Origin: Flammeovirgaceae bacterium SG7u.111
GTDB lineage: Bacteria > Bacteroidota > Bacteroidia > Cytophagales > Flammeovirgaceae
DNA length: 64,000 bases
Direction: 5' to 3'
Assembly: GCA_034044135.1 (NCBI GenBank)
Contig: CP139021.1
Span: 2,309,635-2,373,634, forward strand
Part shown: piece by piece, positions 41,501 to 50,722 of the stretch
How the letters are laid out: each line of letters begins with the position of its first letter
Numbering within the stretch: the stretch's first letter is position 1
Program-made: the position numbers and the translations under genes
Notes under the pieces: generated by a model
Database searches by the model: none
Seen by the model: the letters and a program-made list of their open reading frames with translations, nothing else
Told to the model about the DNA's origin: nothing

Positions 41501-42695
41501 TGGTGAACTCAAAGTTGCATCCATCCCTTTTGTCAGATTGGACAGTGATTGATCCTCCAAGGCCCTCTACAAGCGATTTTACTGTAGCCAAGCCAATTCC
41601 ACTCCCTCTTTCCCCATTTCTAGTTTTGTTTGCACTTGTTTCAAAAATTTGAAATATTTTGTCTTGTTCTTCCTTCTTCACCCCAGGGCCGTTGTCTATA
41701 ATATTGAATTTCACAAAGTTTGGATACTCTCCTATTTTTAGTGTGATTTCAGTTTTTTCTTTGTCATTGTACTTTATACTATTGCCGATCAAATTGATAA
41801 GTATTTGTTCCAAAGCAGTTTTGTTGGTGAAAATATAAATATCCTTTTCAGGATAAAGCTTAAAGAGAACCTCTCCTTTCGAATCGAGTAGGGAGATCAA
41901 CTCATTACTAAGAGTGGTAATATTGACTTCTTCCTTGTTATCAGATATTTTTTTTGTGCTCTTGCTGTACTTCAATATTCCATCTATCAGTTGTGTGAGT
42001 TTAGAAGAGGATAGGTTGACATGCTCGAGCAGACTTAACCCTTTCTCATCAATTATCTCCGAATAGTCCTGTTTAAACAGGTTATTAAGGGCTACTATAC
42101 TGTTCAATGGTGATTTGATATCGTGTGCAGCTACATAGGCAAACTTCTCCAAGCCACTATTTTGTATTTCCAGCTCATATACTTTTGCTTCTAATGCTTT
42201 TGATTTTTTTCGTAGTTCCAGTAGTTTCATTAACTGATTAGATAAGGCCTTTAATGCTCTTACTTGATTGTCAGACAAGTTGTTGGGTTTATTATCTATC
42301 ACACATAAAGTGCCCAAGGAGTAGCCTGCGGGGGTAACCAATGGAACTCCTGCGTAAAAAATAACATGTGGGTCATCAATGACTAACGGGTTGTTCTTGA
42401 ACCTTTTGTCTTTCCTAGAGTCAGGAATAATCATTACATTATCGGGTTGGTTTATGGCATGGGCACAGAATGCATACTCTTTTGGAGTTTCTGTTGCATC
42501 TGTTCCATGGTGCGATTTGAACCATTGTCTTTTGTCATCAATTAAGCTAATAAGAGATATTGGTACACCACAGATATACGATGCCAATTGGGTGATTTCA
42601 TCATATTCTTGCTCTGGGAGTGTATCCAAAATAGAATACTCCTGCAAATTGGCGAGCCGTTTGGATTCTTCTTTAGGTATATCAGGTTTAATCAT
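41490..42695 (-). CDS. Soluble GAF-domain sensor histidine kinase
   Basis: 401 residues without membrane segments. GAF domain at about 25-160 (PISLISLIDDKRQWFKS, AFCAHAINQ, GVPLVTPAGYSLGTLCVID), a short coiled coil at about 160-185, a HisKA domain with phospho-acceptor His191 in AAHDIKSPLNSI, and HATPase at about 290-401 with NLIGNSIKYND, DNGPGVKKEEQ and GSGIGLATVKSL. This is a cytoplasmic phosphorelay kinase; the ligand and partner regulator are unknown, since no response-regulator gene is adjacent. The nearest receiver gene is at 54267. Confidence 0.92.
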   Translation of the reverse strand: MIKPDIPKEESKRLANLQEYSILDTLPEQEYDEITQLASYICGVPISLISLIDDKRQWFKSHHGTDATETPKEYAFCAHAINQPDNVMIIPDSRKDKRFKNNPLVIDDPHVIFYAGVPLVTPAGYSLGTLCVIDNKPNNLSDNQVRALKALSNQLMKLLELRKKSKALEAKVYELEIQNSGLEKFAYVAAHDIKSPLNSIVALNNLFKQDYSEIIDEKGLSLLEHVNLSSSKLTQLIDGILKYSKSTKKISDNKEEVNITTLSNELISLLDSKGEVLFKLYPEKDIYIFTNKTALEQILINLIGNSIKYNDKEKTEITLKIGEYPNFVKFNIIDNGPGVKKEEQDKIFQIFETSANKTRNGERGSGIGLATVKSLVEGLGGSITVQSDKRDGCNFEFTIKK

Positions 42696-42855
42696 GACTC
42701 AAGTTATAGTTTTTATCTTCAATAGTCAATCAGATAACTTCGCATTTTACAAGTTATTGGTTCGGAATAATTCAATTTTTTTTCTCTTTTAAAAAGAATT
42801 GTTTTTTATCACAATTCAATCCGTTTTTGTGTAAAGTGCAGGTGAGTCACAACGA

Positions 42856-45261
42856 TCACCATTTTGCTCTAATTCCAATGTAAATATTTCTTCCTGCAGC
42901 ACTGATTCCTGAGCTATAGGGTCGGTAATGTTTGTCTAAGATATTTTCCATTCCTGCTTGTAATGTCAAGAACTCTTTGGGTTTGTAGGAAGTTCGGAAA
43001 TTAAGTGTGTACCAAGAAGGTGTTCCCGTAGCCGTGTAAATATGTGTCTTGCTCTGTTCGGAAGGGCTCATGTCGCTCAGCCATTTTCTTGCTGCAAATT
43101 GGACATCTGCAGATAGCCTGAGCTTTTTTCTCTTATAAGTCACGTCCCATTTCCCAAAAACCGGAGGGATGTGGCGCAAAGGTAAATCTTCTGCCAAGTC
43201 GCGGCCAGTAGTGTAGTTGAGCGAGGCAAGGCTAGATAAATTAGTACCAAGTTCTCCTTTTACCAAAACAGAAGCCCCAGCGGTATATGCTTTTCCAGTA
43301 TTTACCAACGCTTGTACTTGGCTGAGCGTTCCGTCGTACAGAAGGGAATCTTGTCCATTGAAGGAGAATGGGCGCCTTACCATGGCATCTGAAAGGTATG
43401 TGTAGAAAGCGTTAAATTCTGCTTTTAGTATTCCCCCAAAAATCTTGGCAATTCCCACTTCTCCGCTGTACGCTCTTTCAGGTTTGAGGCCTGGGTTAGG
43501 AACAACGATTGTTCCAGGTTCGGAATCAAAAACTTTCCCCGCATCGTCGACATTTGGAGCTCGGAAACCACTAGCGAGGTTTATGTTGATTTGCCAGGTT
43601 TCTTTTGGGCGAAATACCCACCCAAGGCTTCCGTTGAAAGAACCGTTGCTGAGCTTGGCTTCGGAGAATGGGAATTGGTAAAATGTAGTGTCTGAAAAAG
43701 TAGCATTTAGCTTGACCAAGTTGTACCTAAGCCCTGCGGTGAAAGTCGATTTTTCATTAAAAAGCCATTTGTAACTAGTATAGATGGCGGCACTTTTATA
43801 GCTGCTTCCTCCGTCAGGGTAGCGGGTAGCTGCCGGGGAAACTGTTCCATTATCGATGTTGATGCTTTGGGCAGAAGAAGCTACTTGGTTGTTGGTGAAT
43901 TCTAAGCCGTAAAAAAGCTGATGGGTTTCTCTCTTCCATACTTTTTCGGCATCGATATTCAAACTCCAAACATCTACTTTTTCCAAGCGTTCCCTTCTGT
44001 TCTCATCTTGGAATGTCCTATCGTTTCTTCCTTCTTTTATCTGTTGAAATGCCAGATTAGCACGAATTTGATCTGCAAATTGTCTTGATGGCCTGTAGGT
44101 AGCTCGGGCTTGATGCATGCTCCATTCCTGAGGAGAGTATTCCCAAACAGCATAGCGGGGCTTTTCATTTCTGTATTCTATAAGTCTATCATAGCGAGGA
44201 ACATCGCCCGTTTTGCTGAAGTGGAATGCATATAGAAAATCAAGATTGTTTTTGGGTTTGAATAAGAATTTTTGGGTGAAATTTGCTTGACTATAACGGG
44301 AGAATCTTTGTATATTTATATTATCGTTTCTAACAATAATGTCCTCCCCATTAGCAGTAGTGACATACTCCATCCTTTTTCCCCACTCGGAGTTGTCACT
44401 ACTTCTTTCTTTACCCATCTGGAGGTCGTCAAAGTCACTAAAAGAGATACTGCTGAGCGAGGCAAACTTCTGTGATCCGAGGTTGAGATGAACATGCCCT
44501 GTTTTCTCGTTGGCGGCAGTTCCATAGCGAAAGTTTGCCCCACCCGAAATGTTTGTTTTTTCATTTTCTCTTGCCAAAGCTGGGGTAATGGAATGAAAGT
44601 CCATGACGCCACCAAGGGCATCGCTGCCGTAAATTACCGAGCCAGGGCCCAGTACCACTTCGGCATTTTCCAATAGATTGGGGTCAAGAGAAATAATATT
44701 GTGCAAGTTTCCACTTCGGTAGATGGCATTGTTCATCCTGACCCCGTCTATCACAATCAGTACCGAGTTGGCGGCAAAGCCCCTCAGCATAGGGCTACCT
44801 CCGCCTTGCTGGCTTTTTTGCACAAAAACTTGCCCGCTTTGCGAAAGGATATCTGCCGTGGTGGCTGGGTTACCATGGGCTATTTGCTCGGCTTCTAGGT
44901 TCACTATTTGGTTAGGAATATATTTCTTGTTTTGCTCCCAACGGTTAGCCGATAGCACAATCTCGTCGAGCGTGATGGCAGAAGGTTTTAGCCGGATGGT
45001 CTGTTGGGCTGAAAGCTCTTGGCGACTGATTTGGGTGGTGTAGTACGCCAAGTGCCTAAAGGTGAGTATTTCCCCCTTTAGCTGAGAAATATTGATGCTG
45101 CCCTCTTTGTCCGTCAAGATAAAATTACTTCCATTTTCCCCTGAAACTATCACTCCCTCTATAGCTTCCTCACTTTGCTCATCTACAACCTGGATAGATT
45201 GTGAGAGCACAAGTTGGGGTATGAAAATGAAAGTTAGTAAAATTCGTAAGTAGAAATTCAT
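42856..45261 (-). CDS. TonB-dependent outer-membrane receptor, haem/metal-receptor-like
   Basis: 801 residues with a signal peptide ending LVLSQ. A short carboxypeptidase-like domain (about 22-95), plug with TADILSQSGQVFVQKSQQGG and MLRGFAANSVLIVIDGVRMN, and a 22-strand barrel ending IGIRAKW. Near residues 564-590 it carries FRAP followed by VVPNPGLKPE, resembling the FRAP and NPNL boxes of haem receptors, but the histidine usually found between these boxes is absent. Uptake of a chelate (iron, haem or cobalamin-like) is likely; glycan uptake is less so. It is not linked to the PUL. The upstream gap holds a TACATTTG box on the minus strand (45291-45284), a weak promoter candidate. Confidence 0.85.
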   Translation of the reverse strand: MNFYLRILLTFIFIPQLVLSQSIQVVDEQSEEAIEGVIVSGENGSNFILTDKEGSINISQLKGEILTFRHLAYYTTQISRQELSAQQTIRLKPSAITLDEIVLSANRWEQNKKYIPNQIVNLEAEQIAHGNPATTADILSQSGQVFVQKSQQGGGSPMLRGFAANSVLIVIDGVRMNNAIYRSGNLHNIISLDPNLLENAEVVLGPGSVIYGSDALGGVMDFHSITPALARENEKTNISGGANFRYGTAANEKTGHVHLNLGSQKFASLSSISFSDFDDLQMGKERSSDNSEWGKRMEYVTTANGEDIIVRNDNINIQRFSRYSQANFTQKFLFKPKNNLDFLYAFHFSKTGDVPRYDRLIEYRNEKPRYAVWEYSPQEWSMHQARATYRPSRQFADQIRANLAFQQIKEGRNDRTFQDENRRERLEKVDVWSLNIDAEKVWKRETHQLFYGLEFTNNQVASSAQSINIDNGTVSPAATRYPDGGSSYKSAAIYTSYKWLFNEKSTFTAGLRYNLVKLNATFSDTTFYQFPFSEAKLSNGSFNGSLGWVFRPKETWQININLASGFRAPNVDDAGKVFDSEPGTIVVPNPGLKPERAYSGEVGIAKIFGGILKAEFNAFYTYLSDAMVRRPFSFNGQDSLLYDGTLSQVQALVNTGKAYTAGASVLVKGELGTNLSSLASLNYTTGRDLAEDLPLRHIPPVFGKWDVTYKRKKLRLSADVQFAARKWLSDMSPSEQSKTHIYTATGTPSWYTLNFRTSYKPKEFLTLQAGMENILDKHYRPYSSGISAAGRNIYIGIRAKW

Positions 45262-45476
45262 TTGAGTAGTGTGGTTGTAACTACAAATGTATTAAAAATG
45301 TGTTTTGTTGGGAAGATGTGGTGGATGCAAATGTTTTGGATTTTAGTTTGTCCTGAATAATCCCGTTCCTCACTTTTATTTGCCGAAACCCAAGTTTTTT
45401 TTGTTATATGCTGGATTTGGTTACACGGATTGGGAAAAAGGTTTTTACTTTGCCCAAGCACTAAATCAATTAGCCT

Positions 45477-48341
45477 TTGCCATTGAAACTACCTAAAAGC
45501 GCATTTATACAAATATTCTCACAAAATAGCGGTTTTTTTCTACCTGTTATACCATTCTTGTTCGTTAAAAAGTTTTGCCTTAGTACTGCTAAGCCTGTAT
45601 TTTTTGCCTCCGATAATAGCATAACAGCTCACGAACCTAAACCGACATTTTATAAGCAAATTTGTATCATTTTTTGTGGAGCTTTTCTTCTGCTTTTTAC
45701 TGTGGAAGAAAGAGCTGAGGCCCAGTCTTTTCCTCTTGATAAAAAGATGGAAATCGCTCAGGCTAACTTGAGTGCAGAAGACTTGATTTTGCAAATAGAA
45801 GAGCAATCGAAGTTTAGGTTTATTTATACGAATGAACTTTTAAAGGGATTGCCCTCTCTTCAGCTCGCCAACAAACAACATACGGTTGAAGAACTATTGG
45901 CTCTCACCGAAACTCAAGTTGGGGTTACTTATCAGCAAAAAAGGAATTTGCTGATCCTTTCCAAGGCTCAAAAAAAAGTGAAAGTAGTAGAGCCACAGCT
46001 TTTTGTGATCAGTGGGTTCATAAAGGAAGCGGAGTCAGAGGAAACGTTGATTGGGGCGACGATGTTGGCTATTTCTTCTTCGGGCGAGAGGAAAGGCGCT
46101 GTTTCAAATCCTTATGGCTTCTATTCCATTACCCTGCCCGAAGACACGTACCAAATTATTTATTCTAACATAGGCTTTTATGCCGATACTTTCGAGTTAG
46201 ATCTTACTGGGAACATACGGCTCAATTGGTTCATGCAGCCTTTCAGCAAACGGCTCGCAGAAGTGACGGTTATTGCTGATCAGGAAATGGAAGCGAACTT
46301 GGAGCAGGTTCAAATGAGCACGCATAGGCTGGATATGAAGAAGATTGGGAAAATACCTTATTTATATGGTGAGGTAGATGTGATTCGGGCATTGGGGAAT
46401 TTGCCAGGGGTGAGTACGGTGGGGCAGGTGTCTACCGGGTTTAATGTAAGGGGAGGGAGTGTCGATCAAAACCTTATTTTTCTCGACGATGCTCCTGTTT
46501 ATTATACCAGCCATTTTTATGGACTGGTCTCTGTTTTTAACTCAGATGTGGTGAAAGATGCGAAGATTTATAAAGGTAGTATACCTGCTCGGTTTGGTGG
46601 GAGCTTGTCTTCGGTAACGGAGATTTGGCAGAGAGAAGGGAGTAATGAAGAGCTTGTGGTGAGTGGAGGAGTTGGTGTGATTTCTACACGGCTTTCTGTA
46701 GAAGGGCCAATCAAAAAAGACAAAAGCACTTTCTTGATTTCGGGCAGAACGGCGTTTTCAGACCTGTCAAACATTGGGCTGAGGAATACAGGCTTAAGTA
46801 ATGTGGGAGGAGATTTTAATGATTTAAATTTAAAACTGAACTATAAGCTTAATTCGAAAAACAGGTTATACCTCTCTGGGTTTTATGGGTTTGATGAATC
46901 GAAATTGGAGAATGGGGAAGATTATCAATGGGGGAATATCAATGGAAGTTTTCGGTGGAATAGAGTTTATAACCGAAGCCTTTTCTCCAACTTTACGGCA
47001 GTTTATAGCCGCTATGAATATAGCGCATTGGATTTTGATGGAATTAACGATTCGGAGCTTTTTTCCAAGCTGGCGAGCTACCGTCTCAAAGATGATTTTA
47101 CTTGGTTTAAATCATCGAAACATACCTTCAATTTTGGTGGGCAATTGATTTTTCATGAGTTTTCCCCGGGTACTTTTGTAAAAGAAAATGTGGATTTGAA
47201 AAAGGAGTTGGCTTTGCAAAGAGAACATGGGGTAGAGGCAGCTCTGTATTTTACTGATGAATGGAAATTTTCTGAAAAGCTTAGCGTCGATTATGGTTTG
47301 AGGTATTCAGGGTTGTTCAATTTAGGACCTTCTGAAGTATATGTCTACGGACCTGAAGGACCTGTGGTTGGAGAACCTATTGATACGTTGAGTTTGGGCA
47401 AGGGCGAGTTGGTTAAAGCCTACCACGGTCCAGAACCTCGCTTGGCTGTTAGGTATAGGTTTTCCCCTGAAAAAGGGGTGAAGTTCTCCTATAATCGTCA
47501 TCGGCAATATATACATTTGGTCTCAAACTCGACAAACGTGTATCTTACGGATGTATGGAAGCTGAGCAATACGCATATAAAACCTCAAATTAGCGATCAG
47601 GTTTCTATAGGTTATTTCCAGAATTTTAAAGACAAATCTATTGATGCTTCGGTAGAGGTTTACTTCAAAAATATGCAAAACGTGCTGGAGTATAAGGACG
47701 GGGCTGAGTTGGTGCTCAACCAGCGGGTAGAAAAGGATTTGCTTTCCAACAGAGGAGTAGCCTATGGCTTGGAGTTTATGGTCAACTGGAATACTGATAA
47801 GTTTGAGGGAATGTTGGCTTATACGCTTTCGCGATCTCAAAGAAAAACTTTGGGTGAGTTTGAGCAAGAGCAGATAAATAAGGGTGAGTTTTACCCATCA
47901 AATAGTGATAGGCTTCATGATTTGAAAGTGTTGGGCACTTATCACCTGAATGATAAATGGAGTTTTTCTGCCACATTTACTTATGCTACTGGCAGGCCTA
48001 TTACTTTGCCCGATTCTCGTTTTGTATTTGAGGGTAAGGCTATCCCAAATTTTTCGGATAGAAACCAAGACAGGCTTCCTTCCCATCATAGGCTCGATTT
48101 GACTGCCGTGATGCGTGGACGAGTAATTAAGAAAAAAGGGAAAAATGCTGGGAAATTGAAGCGTACACAAGGCTATTGGGTATTTTCCCTCTACAATGTG
48201 TATGCTAGGGAAAATACTTTCTCGGTAAATTATAGCCGTGACCCAAATGATCCTTCGAAGGGACAGCTAGAGCAATTTTATATTTTCAAAACTATCATTC
48301 CATCAGTTACTTATAATTTCAAGCATACAGGTAGGAAGTAG
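45477..48341 (+). CDS. TonB-dependent receptor with N-terminal STN-like domain
   Basis: Up to 954 residues. A hydrophobic signal segment at about 61-75 ends in AEAQ (residue 83), followed by an STN-like domain (about 91-160), a carboxypeptidase-like domain (about 172-255), plug with GEVDVIRALGNLPGVSTVGQ and FNVRGGSVDQNLIFLDDAPV, and a barrel to the C-terminus. The start is uncertain: no ATG occurs in frame before residue 91, so translation would begin at a TTG (45477, 45483 or 45558). The domain set is that of a transducer to an anti-sigma factor, but no sigma/FecR genes are adjacent. The cargo is unknown. It is divergent from the receptor at 42856. Confidence 0.82.
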   Translation: MPLKLPKSAFIQIFSQNSGFFLPVIPFLFVKKFCLSTAKPVFFASDNSITAHEPKPTFYKQICIIFCGAFLLLFTVEERAEAQSFPLDKKMEIAQANLSAEDLILQIEEQSKFRFIYTNELLKGLPSLQLANKQHTVEELLALTETQVGVTYQQKRNLLILSKAQKKVKVVEPQLFVISGFIKEAESEETLIGATMLAISSSGERKGAVSNPYGFYSITLPEDTYQIIYSNIGFYADTFELDLTGNIRLNWFMQPFSKRLAEVTVIADQEMEANLEQVQMSTHRLDMKKIGKIPYLYGEVDVIRALGNLPGVSTVGQVSTGFNVRGGSVDQNLIFLDDAPVYYTSHFYGLVSVFNSDVVKDAKIYKGSIPARFGGSLSSVTEIWQREGSNEELVVSGGVGVISTRLSVEGPIKKDKSTFLISGRTAFSDLSNIGLRNTGLSNVGGDFNDLNLKLNYKLNSKNRLYLSGFYGFDESKLENGEDYQWGNINGSFRWNRVYNRSLFSNFTAVYSRYEYSALDFDGINDSELFSKLASYRLKDDFTWFKSSKHTFNFGGQLIFHEFSPGTFVKENVDLKKELALQREHGVEAALYFTDEWKFSEKLSVDYGLRYSGLFNLGPSEVYVYGPEGPVVGEPIDTLSLGKGELVKAYHGPEPRLAVRYRFSPEKGVKFSYNRHRQYIHLVSNSTNVYLTDVWKLSNTHIKPQISDQVSIGYFQNFKDKSIDASVEVYFKNMQNVLEYKDGAELVLNQRVEKDLLSNRGVAYGLEFMVNWNTDKFEGMLAYTLSRSQRKTLGEFEQEQINKGEFYPSNSDRLHDLKVLGTYHLNDKWSFSATFTYATGRPITLPDSRFVFEGKAIPNFSDRNQDRLPSHHRLDLTAVMRGRVIKKKGKNAGKLKRTQGYWVFSLYNVYARENTFSVNYSRDPNDPSKGQLEQFYIFKTIIPSVTYNFKHTGRK

Positions 48342-48367
48342 AGTTGTTTTATAGGCAAGAAAGCCTG

Positions 48368-50410
48368 TTAATTTTCTCCATTAAGTTTCTTCTTTAATGC
48401 TTCCAAGGTCGGGATCATCAAAAACATGTTGAAATCTTTGTCCTCCATTTCTTGGGTAAGTTGCTCGTAAGGGATAAGTTGGTCATGGATTTTCAAGTCA
48501 TCTTTTAATAGCTTTTTTGCCTTCGAATTATCGGAGGGAAATTTTCCATACCTAAAGCGGAAAGCTAGCTTTTCGGAGCACCAGCGGGCATGCTCAACAG
48601 GAGCGAAGATTTTATAATAGGGTTTCACTGTTCCTTTGCTTATCACCCTATGTCCCATTTTTCTTATAAAAGCGGTTTTGGTGTTGAGGTGGCGGGCTAC
48701 ATACCTGTTCGATTCTTGTTTGATGTCGGTAAGGTCGTTCCAACGATAGTTGATGGCAAAGAGTGGCTTTAAGCTTCTTTTATCTCTGCCAAGTGCGTTG
48801 GAAATGACTGACAAAACAGCGTCTTCTAAGTCGTTCAACGGATTGTCCGAAGTGAATTCTACATTGATGAAAGCATTTTCCGCTTCGTCCAAAACCTTAT
48901 CGGTCAGGAGGGCTGATTCTTTTTCATCCAGTAAATACCTGAACTCATATTTCATGGAGTAGAAATAATTGATCACTTTGGAAAGTGTATCAATGGTGTC
49001 GAGTTGGTCTATCAGTTTTGTTTTGGTGCAAGTATCTGTAAAGAGCCTTACAAAATTGATGTTGAGGTCGTGCTTTAGCGAGTCGTAAAGTTCGGTAGTG
49101 CCGCCTTCGCTTTGTAGCTTGTCGGGGTTGAGAAGGGCAAGGGCACGTGTTTTTTCAGGTAGGCAAGTAACAATGGGGGTGTCATTAAGGTCGCCAATAG
49201 AGGAGTACAAGAGTTGGCGGAACGAATTGGACATACCGATGAGTTTAGCATCATTGTCCCCAAAAATGTAGACTCCGCTCAGGAGTTTGAGTTTTTTTAT
49301 AAAACTATTGGAAGAATAAGAGCTGCTGTAGAATACTTCGTCTTCATATTCTATGGTTTCTATATCCAAATAATCTTCTATGAATGGGAACTTGAATTTT
49401 ACTCTCTCATAAACATTTTTAATGTCTTTGTCTATCAAAATCACCTTGAGCCTTTTGAGGCCTGGGCGGTGGCTTAGGATATAATTTTCGAGCAAGAACA
49501 TTTCCGCTGTTCTGTTCAAACCAAGTATCAGAATAGCATTGTCGGTGCTTTTTACTTGTTTTATCTTTCCTTCCTCGTCTTTTACAGTTTCATAATCTAC
49601 ATTGCTGAGGGGAGGGTAGGTGTCATAAATTAATTTAGCTGCGGCCAGATCGGCATTGAACGCATCAATATCAAACTTATTGGTGCGGTTGTATTTATCC
49701 ATGTAGTCTTTGAGGAAATTGTTGTTCTCCCTTCCTTCTACATAAATAAGTACTTTCAGTTCATTGTCGAAAACGAGAGTTCGGTTGAGCCAGCTGAGTA
49801 GGTTTGCCGTTTGCATATTGTCTTCGTCGTTGATGCCCAACACAAGGCAGTACTTTGCCCGTTTAATTCCTGCACGGATAAGATCAGAGCTCATGGAATC
49901 GGACGCCCCCAGTAATTTTCCTCCCATCGAAGAAATTTTCAACAGGTTCTCGTTCACTTTGTCCGCTTTTTCTACAATTACTACTTTTTGCCCATCTGCA
50001 AGTAATTCATTGGCTATTCTGAAACTAATATTGCTATTGCCCAGAATAATACTGTGATCACTGTAAAAATAGCGGGTGATCACACCAGTCCACCAGTTCG
50101 TAACATAGTTCCATGTGTATTGAATGATACCGAAGCCAAGGATAAGTGCAGCAAGAAAACTTGCTAGGATTATCTGCCAGTTTTGGAAGTTAGGCTCTAA
50201 GTTGCCCATCAGGAACATGCCCAAAATAGCGTAAAGAGTATTCCAGAGGTGGAGTTCTTTGTCGTACGTTTCTTCAGATGTTGCATGGAGTGTTTTGTAT
50301 ACTTCCGCATCATAATACCCCCAAAAACCGAGAAGGAAAACTAAGATTATTCCAGTAACAATTACTACTGGGATTAATTGATGATTTTTTTTAATGGGTG
50401 TAGACGACAT
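48368..50410 (-). CDS. Membrane RCK/TrkA-N protein with C-terminal RyR domain
   Basis: 680 residues. Membrane helices at about 13-31, 55-69 and 78-100, then a TrkA-N/RCK Rossmann domain at about 119-240 (SIILGNSNISFRIANELLADG, GASDSMSSDLIRAGIKRAKY), and a second Rossmann unit starting near NAILILGLNRTAEMFLLENY. A RyR domain at about 605-668 contains EHARWCSEKLAFRFRYGKFP and LIPYEQLTQEMEDKDF. TrkA-N domains bind nucleotides and gate or regulate potassium transport; the RyR domain, named from ryanodine receptors, also occurs fused to TrkA-N in bacteria. The membrane part is too short for a full Trk transporter and has no clear TVGYG filter, so it may be a regulatory membrane protein or a reduced channel. 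Convergent with the gene at 45477. Confidence 0.83.
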   Translation of the reverse strand: MSSTPIKKNHQLIPVVIVTGIILVFLLGFWGYYDAEVYKTLHATSEETYDKELHLWNTLYAILGMFLMGNLEPNFQNWQIILASFLAALILGFGIIQYTWNYVTNWWTGVITRYFYSDHSIILGNSNISFRIANELLADGQKVVIVEKADKVNENLLKISSMGGKLLGASDSMSSDLIRAGIKRAKYCLVLGINDEDNMQTANLLSWLNRTLVFDNELKVLIYVEGRENNNFLKDYMDKYNRTNKFDIDAFNADLAAAKLIYDTYPPLSNVDYETVKDEEGKIKQVKSTDNAILILGLNRTAEMFLLENYILSHRPGLKRLKVILIDKDIKNVYERVKFKFPFIEDYLDIETIEYEDEVFYSSSYSSNSFIKKLKLLSGVYIFGDNDAKLIGMSNSFRQLLYSSIGDLNDTPIVTCLPEKTRALALLNPDKLQSEGGTTELYDSLKHDLNINFVRLFTDTCTKTKLIDQLDTIDTLSKVINYFYSMKYEFRYLLDEKESALLTDKVLDEAENAFINVEFTSDNPLNDLEDAVLSVISNALGRDKRSLKPLFAINYRWNDLTDIKQESNRYVARHLNTKTAFIRKMGHRVISKGTVKPYYKIFAPVEHARWCSEKLAFRFRYGKFPSDNSKAKKLLKDDLKIHDQLIPYEQLTQEMEDKDFNMFLMIPTLEALKKKLNGEN

Positions 50411-50722
50411 AGTTTGGTGTAAAAATCCTCTAATGGTGTTAGGCTATTCCTTTCTAAAAATAGAAAGGATAGCGCCTGACTTCACTGGTCAAACAAAGTA
50501 GACTAAACATACTATAATATTCTGACTTTAAAAATTTGAAAATCATTTTTTGCTACCAAGATTTTTTTTTGAAAAGCTATTTGTTTTGGCATTTGTAGCG
50601 TTGATGTTAACAGAAGTAAATAAAGGAATCATTTTTGCAAACTGAGCAACGAGCAGTTTGTGAAGGAAAATGATTCTTACAAAAAGCTTTTTTACTAACC
50701 AAAATCTATAACAGCTAAGCGT
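50411..50722. other. Divergent intergenic region with a hairpin in the RCK-RyR leader
   Basis: No gene. CCTTTCTA (50449-50456) pairs with TAGAAAGG (50461-50468) over a 4-base loop, extended by CTAT/ATAG with a one-base bulge. It lies 32 bases upstream of the RCK-RyR start on the minus strand. The rest, up to the DUF1800 start, shows nothing I recognise. Confidence 0.5.

Noticed and set aside
45284-45291. TACATTTG -7-like box before the TonB receptor at 45261
   Set aside because: No -33 element at the right distance; an eight-base pattern with six fixed positions is expected many times by chance in AT-rich DNA.
48342-48367. Short GGC/GCC stem between convergent genes as a terminator
   Set aside because: Only four to five base pairs and no good T-run; left unannotated.
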